From assembly GCA_024742275.1 (NCBI GenBank), contig JANSYS010000001.1:310001-374000 (forward strand): a DNA stretch of 64,000 nt, read 5' to 3'. Positions 8,324 to 16,901 of the stretch are shown here, piece after piece. This stretch comes from Alphaproteobacteria bacterium (GTDB lineage: Bacteria; Pseudomonadota; Alphaproteobacteria; Thalassobaculales; Thalassobaculaceae). A program made the translations under genes and the position numbers. The notes under the pieces are model-generated. The model saw nothing but the letters and a program-made list of their open reading frames with translations. It was not told the DNA's origin and searched no databases. The stretch's first letter is position 1. The number at the start of each line of letters is the position of its first letter.

Positions 8324-9616
8324 TCACAGGTCGACGATACGGATCATCGCCGGGGGTTCCTGCACGGCATCGAGCTTGCCGATTTCCACCAGGGCCCTCC
8401 GCATGGAGGCTTCATCGACCTCGTGGGTGGTCAGCGCGACCGGCACCTTCTCATCCGGGTCGCGGCCCCGCTGGACCATCGATTCCATCGAGACGTTCTG
8501 GTCCCGCATGATGGCGGTGACGTCGGCCAGGACGCCGGGGCGGTCGATCACCATCAGGCGGACGTAGTACCCGCCGCGCATGCTTTCCCACGGCGCCTCC
8601 CGATTTTCAGAAAGCTCGTCAGCCGGGCGACCGAACACGGGCGCGCCTCGGCCGGAGGCGATGTCGACCACGTCGCCGATCACCGCCGACGCGGTCGGGC
8701 CGGCACCGGCTCCCCGTCCGTAATGGAGCGTCGTTCCGACAGCGTCGCCCTCGGCCATAACGGCGTTGAACACGCCCTCCACCTGGGCGATCGGCGCATT
8801 CTTGGCGACCATGCAGGGATGGACCCGCTGGCGCACACCCTCCTCGGTCCGCTCGGCAATGCCGAGCAGCTTGATCCGGTAGCCGAACTCCTCCGCATAG
8901 GCGATGTCGAGGGCCGAGACCGATCTGATGCCTTCGGTATGGACCGCGTCGAAATCCACCGCATGACCGAAGGCCAACGCCGAGAGCAGTGCGAGTTTAT
9001 GGGCGGCGTCGATACCGTCGACGTCGAAGGTCGGATCTGCCTCCGCATACCCCAGCGCCTGGGCCTCGGCGAGCACATCGTCGAACGCCCGGCCGCTCTC
9101 GCGCATGGCCGTGAGGATGTAGTTACAGGTGCCATTGAGAATGCCGTAAATGCGGCTCACCTCGTTGACCACTAGCCCTTCGCGCAGTGCCCGGATGATC
9201 GGGATACCGCCGGCGACGGCCGCCTCGTAGGCAAGTGTCACGCCCGCCTTCTCGGCCCGCCGCGCCAGATCGGATCCATGGTGGGCGAGCAGCGCCTTAT
9301 TGGCCGTCACGACCGATTTGCCCGACTCCATCGCGGCCTCGACCAGCGCCTTTGCCACGCCCTCAGAACCGCCGATCAACTCGCAGACGACGTCCACGTC
9401 GTCACGTCCTGCCAGCGCCATCGGATCGTCCATCCAATCCACACCCGACAGGTCGACTCCTCGGTCTCTGGACCTGTCGCGGGCGGAAACCGCCACCACC
9501 TCGACCGGCCGGCCGGCATGGGATGCGATCGACTGCCGCCGCTCGGCCAGGAGCCGCACCGTTTCCGCGCCAACCGTACCCAACCCTGCGACGGCTACCC
9601 GTAGCGCCTCGCTCAT
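8324..9616 (-). CDS. hom: Homoserine dehydrogenase
   Basis: A 430-residue enzyme with an N-terminal NAD(P)-binding motif GLGTVGAETVRLL, the catalytic homoserine dehydrogenase domain in the middle, and a C-terminal ACT domain (VIDRPGVLADVTAIM) that usually gives threonine feedback control. It reduces aspartate semialdehyde to homoserine on the way to threonine and methionine. It appears to be the first gene of the hom-glpX-recJ group. Confidence 0.96.
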   Translation of the reverse strand: MSEALRVAVAGLGTVGAETVRLLAERRQSIASHAGRPVEVVAVSARDRSRDRGVDLSGVDWMDDPMALAGRDDVDVVCELIGGSEGVAKALVEAAMESGKSVVTANKALLAHHGSDLARRAEKAGVTLAYEAAVAGGIPIIRALREGLVVNEVSRIYGILNGTCNYILTAMRESGRAFDDVLAEAQALGYAEADPTFDVDGIDAAHKLALLSALAFGHAVDFDAVHTEGIRSVSALDIAYAEEFGYRIKLLGIAERTEEGVRQRVHPCMVAKNAPIAQVEGVFNAVMAEGDAVGTTLHYGRGAGAGPTASAVIGDVVDIASGRGAPVFGRPADELSENREAPWESMRGGYYVRLMVIDRPGVLADVTAIMRDQNVSMESMVQRGRDPDEKVPVALTTHEVDEASMRRALVEIGKLDAVQEPPAMIRIVDL

Positions 9617-9634
9617 GTTCTCACCTGTTTTATA

Positions 9635-9647
9635 AGAAAACTTTTCT
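9635..9647. promoter_or_regulatory. Perfect inverted repeat in the hom promoter region
   Basis: AGAAAA-C-TTTTCT is a perfect 6-1-6 palindrome 18 bases before the hom start, overlapping a TATAAA-like -10 candidate read on the minus strand. It could be an operator, but AT-rich palindromes occur by chance. Confidence 0.25.
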
Positions 9648-9675
9648 AGTGACTTGAAATCGCTTAATTGATCTC

Positions 9676-10962
9676 TCAGTACTGGAACAGGATCTCGGCC
9701 CGGCGGTTGCCGGCTTCGCCAGATGGCATGCTCTCGAAGTAGAGCGGCTGGCTGGCGCTCATGGCCTCGACCAACACCCGTTCCGCCGGCACCCCGGCCC
9801 CGATTAGCGCCTGGGCCACGCTCTCCGCCCGCGCGAGGGATTCCTGGAAGTTCACCAGCTCGTGGCTCGACAGATCCATCTCAGCGGTTCGAGCCGACGC
9901 GTGGCCGATCACCCGGATGAAGGCATCGGTTTCCTGCGCGGCGGACGCGATCGACCGGACCATGTCCAGGTCGTCAGCGTTGAGCCGGGCGGAACCATGG
10001 GCGAAGTTCACCGTGCCGACCAGGTAAGCCGGTCCGGAAAACCCGAGCTGGTACTGATCGAGGCTCGGACCGTCGACGATGACCGACGGGGACTCGTCAG
10101 CCGGCGCCGGACTCGCCGGCGCGGTCATCTTATCGGGTGTCGCTGTCTCGGTCGCCGGAGCTGCCGCGACCTGCGCGCTGGCCGCGCCGGTATTGCCCGC
10201 GGAGTCCAGGCGCGTCGTCGCCGTTTCGGTTTGTGTTCGCGCAGCCGCCACAACCGCGGGGCTCGGCTCCGCCAGCGGACGTCCGCTGGACGGAACCGTG
10301 TCCACCGAAGCGGCCGGCGAGCGCGCCACCGTCGACTGACTGTCGGTCACCCTGCCGGTCGTCACGGGCGCGCGGTTTTCCGATTGGGGGACCGGGCGAC
10401 GCGGCCAGAGGTCGGATCCCGCTGTCGAGGCCGGTTCTGTGGACCGGACCGTCGGCTGAGCGGCCTGGACCTGAGCCGGCGGCGCAACCGCGACAGTCTG
10501 CGGGGGCGGCGGCGGAGCGGCGACCGTCACCGTTGATTGGGCAGGGGCGGATTGCGCGTCAGCGGCTTGGCTCGTCGTGCGTGGACGCGGCGCCGCGGCG
10601 GGAGCCGACGCGTCGGCGCTGTCTGTGTAGCGCGCATTGTTGCGGTCGGCGATCAACCCCTGCTGAATTTCTGCCCGCTGCTCCGCCGTTGTGCTCGGGG
10701 TCGGACGCTCGGGAACGCTCGCCAGATTCGGAAAAGAACTATCGGCTGCGGCCGATCCGGCGTCGGCTGTCGCGGCACCTTCATCGTCGGAGAACCAGCC
10801 GCCGACCGCATCGGTCGTGCTCTCATACCACTCGACCGGGTTGAGGGCGTCGGGTACCGACGAGCACCCGGCAAGCAGCAAGACGGCCGCCATACTCGTC
10901 ATCGGCGCGTTCCACAGACTGCAGCGCTTCGCGCCTTGGACCGGGCTCACCCTCTTGATCAT
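9676..10962 (-). CDS. OmpA-family outer membrane lipoprotein with long disordered linker
   Basis: Starting at ATG 10962, which has GGGAG upstream, the protein has 428 residues. A lipoprotein signal with lipobox LLLAGC places the lipidated Cys near residue 31. About 250 residues rich in Ala, Pro, Ser and Thr follow, probably an extended tether. The C-terminal 120 residues form an OmpA-like peptidoglycan-binding domain (HGSARLNADD, RVIGHASARTAEMD, ESLARAESVAQAL). The likely role is anchoring the outer membrane to the cell wall. The in-frame sequence further upstream lacks an export signal and is rejected as coding. Confidence 0.85.
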   Translation of the reverse strand: MIKRVSPVQGAKRCSLWNAPMTSMAAVLLLAGCSSVPDALNPVEWYESTTDAVGGWFSDDEGAATADAGSAAADSSFPNLASVPERPTPSTTAEQRAEIQQGLIADRNNARYTDSADASAPAAAPRPRTTSQAADAQSAPAQSTVTVAAPPPPPQTVAVAPPAQVQAAQPTVRSTEPASTAGSDLWPRRPVPQSENRAPVTTGRVTDSQSTVARSPAASVDTVPSSGRPLAEPSPAVVAAARTQTETATTRLDSAGNTGAASAQVAAAPATETATPDKMTAPASPAPADESPSVIVDGPSLDQYQLGFSGPAYLVGTVNFAHGSARLNADDLDMVRSIASAAQETDAFIRVIGHASARTAEMDLSSHELVNFQESLARAESVAQALIGAGVPAERVLVEAMSASQPLYFESMPSGEAGNRRAEILFQY

Positions 10963-11229
10963 CACACTCTCCCGCATCGCTTCCGAGGTCACCTCCCGTC
11001 GGAGACCGCAGTTTACGTGTCCTGGCACCTCAACACCAGCACTGCAAGCATTTAGAACCACTGAGCTTTCTCTAGGGCGAACCGGAAAGTCCACCCATTC
11101 ACCCGCTTCTTCCAACCTGCGGATCGACGGATACCACACATCGAAATTGCTGTTTTTATCACTGAACTATCCATGATGGTTTTTATTATCAATTTTGCAT
11201 CCTTGCCGAGCTTAAATTGGGAGAAACCA

Positions 11230-11712
11230 ATGATCGATCTCACACAGTTTCTTGGCAGCACGTCTACGGTGGGCGCGCCGTTGAACTATTCGTTCAATGG
11301 CAATGTCCAACCGAATTCGTCCGCCGTGTTCCTCGTCAGGGCTCCTCAAGTCATTATTCTATTTGGGAAATTGGTACTCGGCCTTGTCCCGATCTCCGGG
11401 ACACTGTCCCTGAGCACAACGTCCAGCGGCGACGGTGGCAGAATCGTCTACACCCCCACATCCGGCGGTGCATCGATGTCGCAGAACGTCAGCTTCCAAG
11501 TGAGCGGGAACGTCCTGACCCTGACACCGACGGCAAGCGTTATCCACGGCGACCCGGACGACGATTTGGAGAAACTATTTAAAGAAACGCTCGATGCGAT
11601 AACGTACTTCACGATCCAGCCGGTGCCCGGAACCGGAAGCGAAACCAACACCCAGCTATTCGCTGATGTGGCCGGGCTTAGCGCGACAACCGTTCTTGTC
11701 CCCGCGAGCTAG
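11230..11712 (+). CDS. Orphan protein of unknown function
   Basis: The 160-residue frame starts at ATG 11230 behind a GGGAG site. There is no signal peptide or clear transmembrane segment. A central stretch from about residue 30 is hydrophobic (VIILFGKLVLGLV) and the rest is Ser/Thr-rich with beta-strand character. I recognise no family. It stands alone between the divergent OmpA-like gene and phaC. Confidence 0.6.
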   Translation: MIDLTQFLGSTSTVGAPLNYSFNGNVQPNSSAVFLVRAPQVIILFGKLVLGLVPISGTLSLSTTSSGDGGRIVYTPTSGGASMSQNVSFQVSGNVLTLTPTASVIHGDPDDDLEKLFKETLDAITYFTIQPVPGTGSETNTQLFADVAGLSATTVLVPAS

Positions 11713-11890
11713 ACGATCGGGCGGGCTCGCGCCATAGAGCCCGCCCCCGCGTCTCAACGGTCGGCCAACCTCGTTCTACGATCCCGGTTGATCGCCAAGT
11801 CATGCTTGCCGTTAGCCAAGCGCTCCTCATCTCTGCTAGTAATCGACGCGGTAGAGCCGCGTCCGAGTACCAGGAATGAAGGCAGACATC

Positions 11891-13693
11891 ATGGCCAACC
11901 CAAAAGAAACGCAAGTCACCGCACCGGACCCCGTCCAGATGTCTATTGCGATGACCCAGATAGCCGAACGCAGTCAGCGGCTCGTGACGGAGTTCCTGAA
12001 GCATCAGGACCCGAACGCCCTCGGGTTGTCCGATCCGCTCAACATCGGCAAGGCGTTCATCGACATGACGTCGAAGATGATGGCCGATCCGTCGAAGTTG
12101 ATGAAAGCGCAAATGGACCTCTGGCAGTCATACATGACGCTTTGGCAGACCACGGCGTCGCGCATGATGGGCGCCACCGCAGAGCCGCTTATCCCGGCCG
12201 ATCGTCAGGACCGCCGGTTCAAGGACGAGGCCTGGAACGAGAACGTCGTCTTCGACTACATCAAGCAAAGCTACCTGCTGACCGCCGAATGGATGCAGCG
12301 CACGGTAAACGACGTTGAAGGACTGGATGACAAGACCCGCCGCAAGGTCGATTTCTACACCAAGCAGTTCGCCGACGCCGTCGCCCCGACCAACTTCCTG
12401 ATGACCAATCCCGAAGTCCTGCGCGCCACCGTCGAGAGCGGCGGCGAGAACCTCTTGAAGGGATTGGAGCACCTGCTAGACGACCTCGAGCGCGGCAAGG
12501 GGAAGCTGTCCATCAAGATGGTGGACGAGAGCGCGTTCAAGATCGGCGAGAACGTCGCCACCACCCCCGGAAAGGTGGTGTATCAAAACGATCTGATGCA
12601 GTTGATTCAGTATGCGCCGACCACCGAGACCGTTTACCGCCGACCGCTGCTGATCGTGCCGCCCTGGATCAACAAGTTCTATATCCTCGATCTGCGGGCC
12701 AAGAACTCGTTCATCAAGTGGGCTGTCGACCAGGGCATCACTGTCTTCGTCGTGTCCTGGGTTAACCCGGATGCCGAGCTGGCGGCCAAGAGCTTCGAGG
12801 ACTACATGCTCGAAGGTCCGCTGGCGGCACTGGACGCCATCGAGCAGGCAACCGGCGAGCGCGACATCAACGCCATCGGCTACTGCATCGGCGGAACGCT
12901 GATGGCGAGCACCCTCGCCTACATGACCGCCAAGGGCGACGACCGGATCAAGTCGATCACGTTCTTTACTACCATGATCGACTTCACCGAGGCGGGCGAA
13001 CTGTCGGTGTTCATCGATGAAGAGCAATTGGCGGCCCTTGAGGACCGGATGAACAAGGACGGCTATCTGGATGGCCGGGCCATGGCGACAACGTTCAACA
13101 TGCTGCGGGCGAATGACCTGATCTGGTCGTTTGTGGTGAACAACTACTTGATGGGCAAGGAGCCGTTTCCATTCGATCTGCTGTACTGGAACTCCGACAG
13201 TACGCGGATGCCGGCGGCGATGCACAGTTTCTATCTTCGGAACATGTACCAGCAGAACAAGCTGGTGCAGCCGGGCGGCATTACCCTGGGCGGCGTACCG
13301 ATAGATCTCGGCCAGATCAAGCTTCCGACTTTCGTCCTGTCGACCCGTGAGGACCATATCGCCCCCTGGAAATCGACCTATGCGGCCACTCAGGTCTACA
13401 AAGGCCCCGTAAAGTTCGTGCTCGCCATGTCGGGACACATCGCCGGGGTGGTCAATCCGCCCTCCGAGCCGCCGAAATACGGTTACTGGACGAAGGCCGG
13501 GCGCGCGCCCAAGGATCCGGAGAAGTGGCTGGCCGGCGCAACCGCCCACGACGGTTCCTGGTGGCCGGAATGGAAGACGTGGCTCGATCGCCATGGCGGC
13601 GGCCAGGTCCCAGCGCGCGTGCCGGGAGACGGCGGATTGGCGCCGATTGAGGACGCACCGGGCAGCTACGTTGCGGTGAAAGCCGGAGACTGA
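11891..13693 (+). CDS. phaC: Class I poly(3-hydroxyalkanoate) synthase
   Basis: The 600-residue protein is a PHA polymerase of normal class I size. The lipase-like box is GYCIGG with catalytic Cys332, and the partner residues appear as Asp488 (in STREDHIAPW) and His516 (in SGHIAG), counted from ATG 11891. It polymerises (R)-3-hydroxyacyl-CoA into storage granules. The start at 11891 (MANPKE) is preferred because GAAGG lies upstream; ATG 11876 is possible. No phaA, phaB or phasin gene is adjacent. Confidence 0.95.
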   Translation: MANPKETQVTAPDPVQMSIAMTQIAERSQRLVTEFLKHQDPNALGLSDPLNIGKAFIDMTSKMMADPSKLMKAQMDLWQSYMTLWQTTASRMMGATAEPLIPADRQDRRFKDEAWNENVVFDYIKQSYLLTAEWMQRTVNDVEGLDDKTRRKVDFYTKQFADAVAPTNFLMTNPEVLRATVESGGENLLKGLEHLLDDLERGKGKLSIKMVDESAFKIGENVATTPGKVVYQNDLMQLIQYAPTTETVYRRPLLIVPPWINKFYILDLRAKNSFIKWAVDQGITVFVVSWVNPDAELAAKSFEDYMLEGPLAALDAIEQATGERDINAIGYCIGGTLMASTLAYMTAKGDDRIKSITFFTTMIDFTEAGELSVFIDEEQLAALEDRMNKDGYLDGRAMATTFNMLRANDLIWSFVVNNYLMGKEPFPFDLLYWNSDSTRMPAAMHSFYLRNMYQQNKLVQPGGITLGGVPIDLGQIKLPTFVLSTREDHIAPWKSTYAATQVYKGPVKFVLAMSGHIAGVVNPPSEPPKYGYWTKAGRAPKDPEKWLAGATAHDGSWWPEWKTWLDRHGGGQVPARVPGDGGLAPIEDAPGSYVAVKAGD

Positions 13694-13871
13694 TCCCGGG
13701 GCGGAGACATCGGCGACCCAAGCCGAACCTCGACCCAACGGCGCGCGCGGCATCCCCTCCTGAAGCGGACCGCCCAGAAGGCTTCGGGAGAATCGCGGCC
13801 TGATCGCCTAGCCGCAAAGACACCCGCCGGCCTGTTCTCGGCTTGAACGGAAATCCTAGAAAGGCGACGGA

Positions 13872-15281
13872 GTGCCGAACCCTATGCAGAACGCCGCTGA
13901 GGTTCCGGCGACAGCCGAGGCCGGCACCGTCTTTGCCCGCCGCGCGCGTTTGACCGACGGATGGGCGCGCGACATCACGTTGCGGATCGAAAGCGGCCGT
14001 ATCACCGCGATCGATATCGGCGTGTCTCGCCCGCCGGGTGCCATCGCCGTGGACACGCTGCTGCCGGCCCTTGGGAACCTGCACAGCCACGCCTTCCAGC
14101 GGGCCATGGCCGGCATGACGGAACGCAAGCAGGCGGGACAGGACAGCTTCTGGACCTGGCGGACGCTGATGTACGCCTTTCTCGAGCGACTCACACCGGA
14201 GCATATCGAGGCGATCGCCGCCCAGGTGTTCCTGGAAATGCTCGAGGCGGGATACGCCGCGGTTGGAGAGTTCCACTACCTGCACCATCAACCCGATGGC
14301 AGCCCCTATAACGACTTGGCCGAAACCGGTGCGCGCATCGCGGCCGCCGCCGCAGAGACCGGAATCGGCTTGACCCTCCTACCCGTGCTCTACACCCATG
14401 GAGGCGCCGGATGTCAGCCGGTCGAGGGCGGTCAGCGGCGGTTCGCCAACAGCCCCGATCGGTTCGCCCGCCTGGTCGAGTCCACCCGATCGGCCGTGTC
14501 CGCGCTCCCTCCGGACACGGTGGTCGGCATCGCGCCGCATTCCCTTCGGGCCACCGATCCCGACGGTCTCACCGCAACCGTGACCGCTCATCCCGTCGGT
14601 CCGGTCCATATCCACATCGCCGAACAGACCCGTGAGATCGAGCAGATCGAAGCCTGGCTCCGCGCGCGGCCGGTCGAATGGCTGCTGGCGAACCAGTCGG
14701 TCGACCGGCGCTGGTGCCTAGTCCATGCCACCCACATGACGCCGGACGAAATCGACGGAGCCGCCCGTTCCGGCGCGGTGGCCGGACTGTGTCCAATCAC
14801 CGAGGCCAACCTGGGCGACGGAGTCTTCGAGGGCCCGCGCTACCTAGCCGCCGGCGGCGGCTTCGGTATCGGGTCGGACAGCAACGTGCGCATTGCTCTC
14901 GGCGAAGAGCTCAGGATGCTGGAATACTCTCAGCGCCTGCGCGATCGGGCGCGGAACGTCCTCGTGCCGCGGGAAGGGTCTGTGGGGGAGACACTCTACC
15001 TTGGGGCGGCCGCAGGCGGCGCACAGGCGCTGGGGCGTGGTGCCGGGACCCTGGCAACCGGCTCGCTCGCGGATCTCGTGGCGATCGACGGCAGTGATCC
15101 GAGCCTCGCCGCCCTCTCCGATGGCCAACTGCTCGACGGGCTTTGCTTCGCCGCCGGAGACCGGGTCGTAACAGATGTCTGGAGCGCCGGCCGCCATGTG
15201 ATCCGCAGCGGCCGTCATCCGAGGCGCGAGGAGATCCGGGTCCGCTATGCCCGCGCGGTCTCAGATCTGATCAATCCGTGA
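13872..15281 (+). CDS. hutF: Formimidoylglutamate deiminase (histidine degradation)
   Basis: This 469-residue amidohydrolase-superfamily member has the metal motif GNLHSHAFQRAMAG near residue 75 and the family's conserved HIAEQ and VHATHM segments with a late GSDSN motif. HutF converts N-formimino-L-glutamate to N-formylglutamate in the five-step histidine pathway. Translation probably starts at GTG 13872 or ATG 13884. Its 3' end overlaps the convergent M81 gene by 11 bases. No other hut gene is in the window. Confidence 0.9.
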   Translation: MPNPMQNAAEVPATAEAGTVFARRARLTDGWARDITLRIESGRITAIDIGVSRPPGAIAVDTLLPALGNLHSHAFQRAMAGMTERKQAGQDSFWTWRTLMYAFLERLTPEHIEAIAAQVFLEMLEAGYAAVGEFHYLHHQPDGSPYNDLAETGARIAAAAAETGIGLTLLPVLYTHGGAGCQPVEGGQRRFANSPDRFARLVESTRSAVSALPPDTVVGIAPHSLRATDPDGLTATVTAHPVGPVHIHIAEQTREIEQIEAWLRARPVEWLLANQSVDRRWCLVHATHMTPDEIDGAARSGAVAGLCPITEANLGDGVFEGPRYLAAGGGFGIGSDSNVRIALGEELRMLEYSQRLRDRARNVLVPREGSVGETLYLGAAAGGAQALGRGAGTLATGSLADLVAIDGSDPSLAALSDGQLLDGLCFAAGDRVVTDVWSAGRHVIRSGRHPRREEIRVRYARAVSDLINP

Positions 15282-16779
15282 CGGAGACCGGTTGCAGATC
15301 CTCGTCCAGCGGAAAGATCGGCCGCCGCACGGTTTCGAAGTTCAGCATCGAGTAGTCGGAGGTGCAGACCCCGACACCGGCGCATTCCACTGTCTCGGCG
15401 GCGATGTCGCGGAACCCGGCGCGCCAGTGAACCCGGCTCTTCAACATCAAATAGTGTTTCGCCCGCGGATCGATTCCCAGCGAGGTGAAGGCGGCGGTGT
15501 CGTTCGGCTCCTGCTGGCTGGACGTGACCACGATCTCCACGTTTCCGGTGTCAAGGACGACGGTCGGCCCCATCGCGTTCATGACTCCGCGCCCCATCGG
15601 TCCGACATTTCGGAACCTGCCGTCGGAAATCAGCTTCACACGGCCGCTCACTTCCAGGGGTTCGCCCGTGCGCCCGATCGCGGGCATGTCTGTCTTGCCG
15701 CCCAGCGACACGGTAACCTCGTTCCCGATGCCGGCCGCGATCATCGTCTCCACCGCCGTCGGATCGCAAATCGCGAAGACCGCCACGTCCTCCAGGCCCG
15801 CTTCAAGGACGCCCTTCAGCACCGCCATGGTATCCATTGAGCCGCCGGAGGCGGCGTTGTCGTAATGGTCAAGCAGGATGATCGGTCCGTCCGCCTTCAG
15901 GGACGCGGCCCTTTCCAGCGATTTCTCGAGCGGCTCGATCTCATAGACGAAGGCGCGGCGTTCCCGCCAGGCCAGGTCCAGAAGCTCATCGACCATGGAT
16001 TGCGCGCCCTCAGGATCGTTGTCCGTCACCACCACCGCACTGGATCCCGCCAGTCGAATATCGGCATGGGGGAATCCGGTGAAGAAGCTGGCGCAGAGCG
16101 CGCCATCGGCCTCCATCTTCCGGGCTAGTTCCTGGATCTGTTTGTTCGGGAAATCGTCGGTGCCCTGGCGCATCACATGAGGAAGCATCGGGCGGTTTCC
16201 CCAGGCCATGGTCGGCTTGGCTACGCCCCGCAACATGGCCAGGATCGGCAGTGCCGTACGCCGTCCGGTCTCGTAGACATCGATATGCGGATAGGTCTGG
16301 TAGCCGGCGACGACGTCGGCATTTTCGACGATGGCCGGGTACATGTTCGTGTGCATGTCCAAGGTGACGCCGATCGGCGTCTCAGGTGCCAGTGCGCGCA
16401 CTCTGGCGACCAGCGGCCCCTCGCCGTCCTCCAGGCTCTCGGTGACCATGGCGCCGTGCAAATGCAGCAGGATCGCGTCCGGCTTTTCGGCGGCGACCGC
16501 GTCGCAGATCTTGTCGCTCATGTAGTGGTAGGCCCCGTCCTCAACAGGGCCGCTCGGCCAGGCCATCGCCGCGAGCGGGAGCACATAGGCCAAGTTCTCG
16601 GCCTCGCAGATCTCGATATAGGCGCCAAGCGCCGAGCCGGTCCCCTTGAACGCCTTCACCGCAGCGCCCCCTTCCCAGGGGACGCCGGCCGGGTTGCTGC
16701 GCGAGAACCGGGCAAGCGGCGTCGGCACCGTGGAGAAGGTGTTGGTCTCGTGCTGCATCATCGCCATCAGGATCTTCAT
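15271..16779 (-). CDS. M81-family (MlrC-like) metallopeptidase, copy 1
   Basis: Starting at ATG 16779 (MKILMAMMQHETNTFS) it encodes 502 residues. Conserved metal-ligand regions are MMQHETNTFS at the N-terminus, LLHLHGAMV, DMHTNMY, and LDHYDNAASGG in the C-terminal half. MlrC was named for a microcystin-degrading enzyme, but most M81 members have unknown peptide or amide substrates, so the role here is open. A homologue lies at 55930-57423. Sequence upstream of 16779 stays in frame but lacks family similarity. Confidence 0.88.
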   Translation of the reverse strand: MKILMAMMQHETNTFSTVPTPLARFSRSNPAGVPWEGGAAVKAFKGTGSALGAYIEICEAENLAYVLPLAAMAWPSGPVEDGAYHYMSDKICDAVAAEKPDAILLHLHGAMVTESLEDGEGPLVARVRALAPETPIGVTLDMHTNMYPAIVENADVVAGYQTYPHIDVYETGRRTALPILAMLRGVAKPTMAWGNRPMLPHVMRQGTDDFPNKQIQELARKMEADGALCASFFTGFPHADIRLAGSSAVVVTDNDPEGAQSMVDELLDLAWRERRAFVYEIEPLEKSLERAASLKADGPIILLDHYDNAASGGSMDTMAVLKGVLEAGLEDVAVFAICDPTAVETMIAAGIGNEVTVSLGGKTDMPAIGRTGEPLEVSGRVKLISDGRFRNVGPMGRGVMNAMGPTVVLDTGNVEIVVTSSQQEPNDTAAFTSLGIDPRAKHYLMLKSRVHWRAGFRDIAAETVECAGVGVCTSDYSMLNFETVRRPIFPLDEDLQPVSVTD

Positions 16780-16901
16780 CGGCCCACTCCATCTCACCAC
16801 CGCGGAACGCAAGCGTAGCGCGCGGACGGCGGTAGGAGAATGGTCCGAATGAGCGGTGTGCGATCCAGATTGGCAGTGCCCTGCTCCCGCCCTGGCGCCG
16901 T

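Noticed and set aside
10963-11139. 59-residue N-terminal extension of the OmpA-like lipoprotein
   Set aside because: It would place the lipoprotein signal internally. ATG 10962 has a good ribosome-binding site and gives a normal lipobox position.
15271-16779. Calling the M81 proteins true microcystinases
   Set aside because: Family membership alone does not support microcystin as substrate; M81 genes are widespread in bacteria that never meet it.
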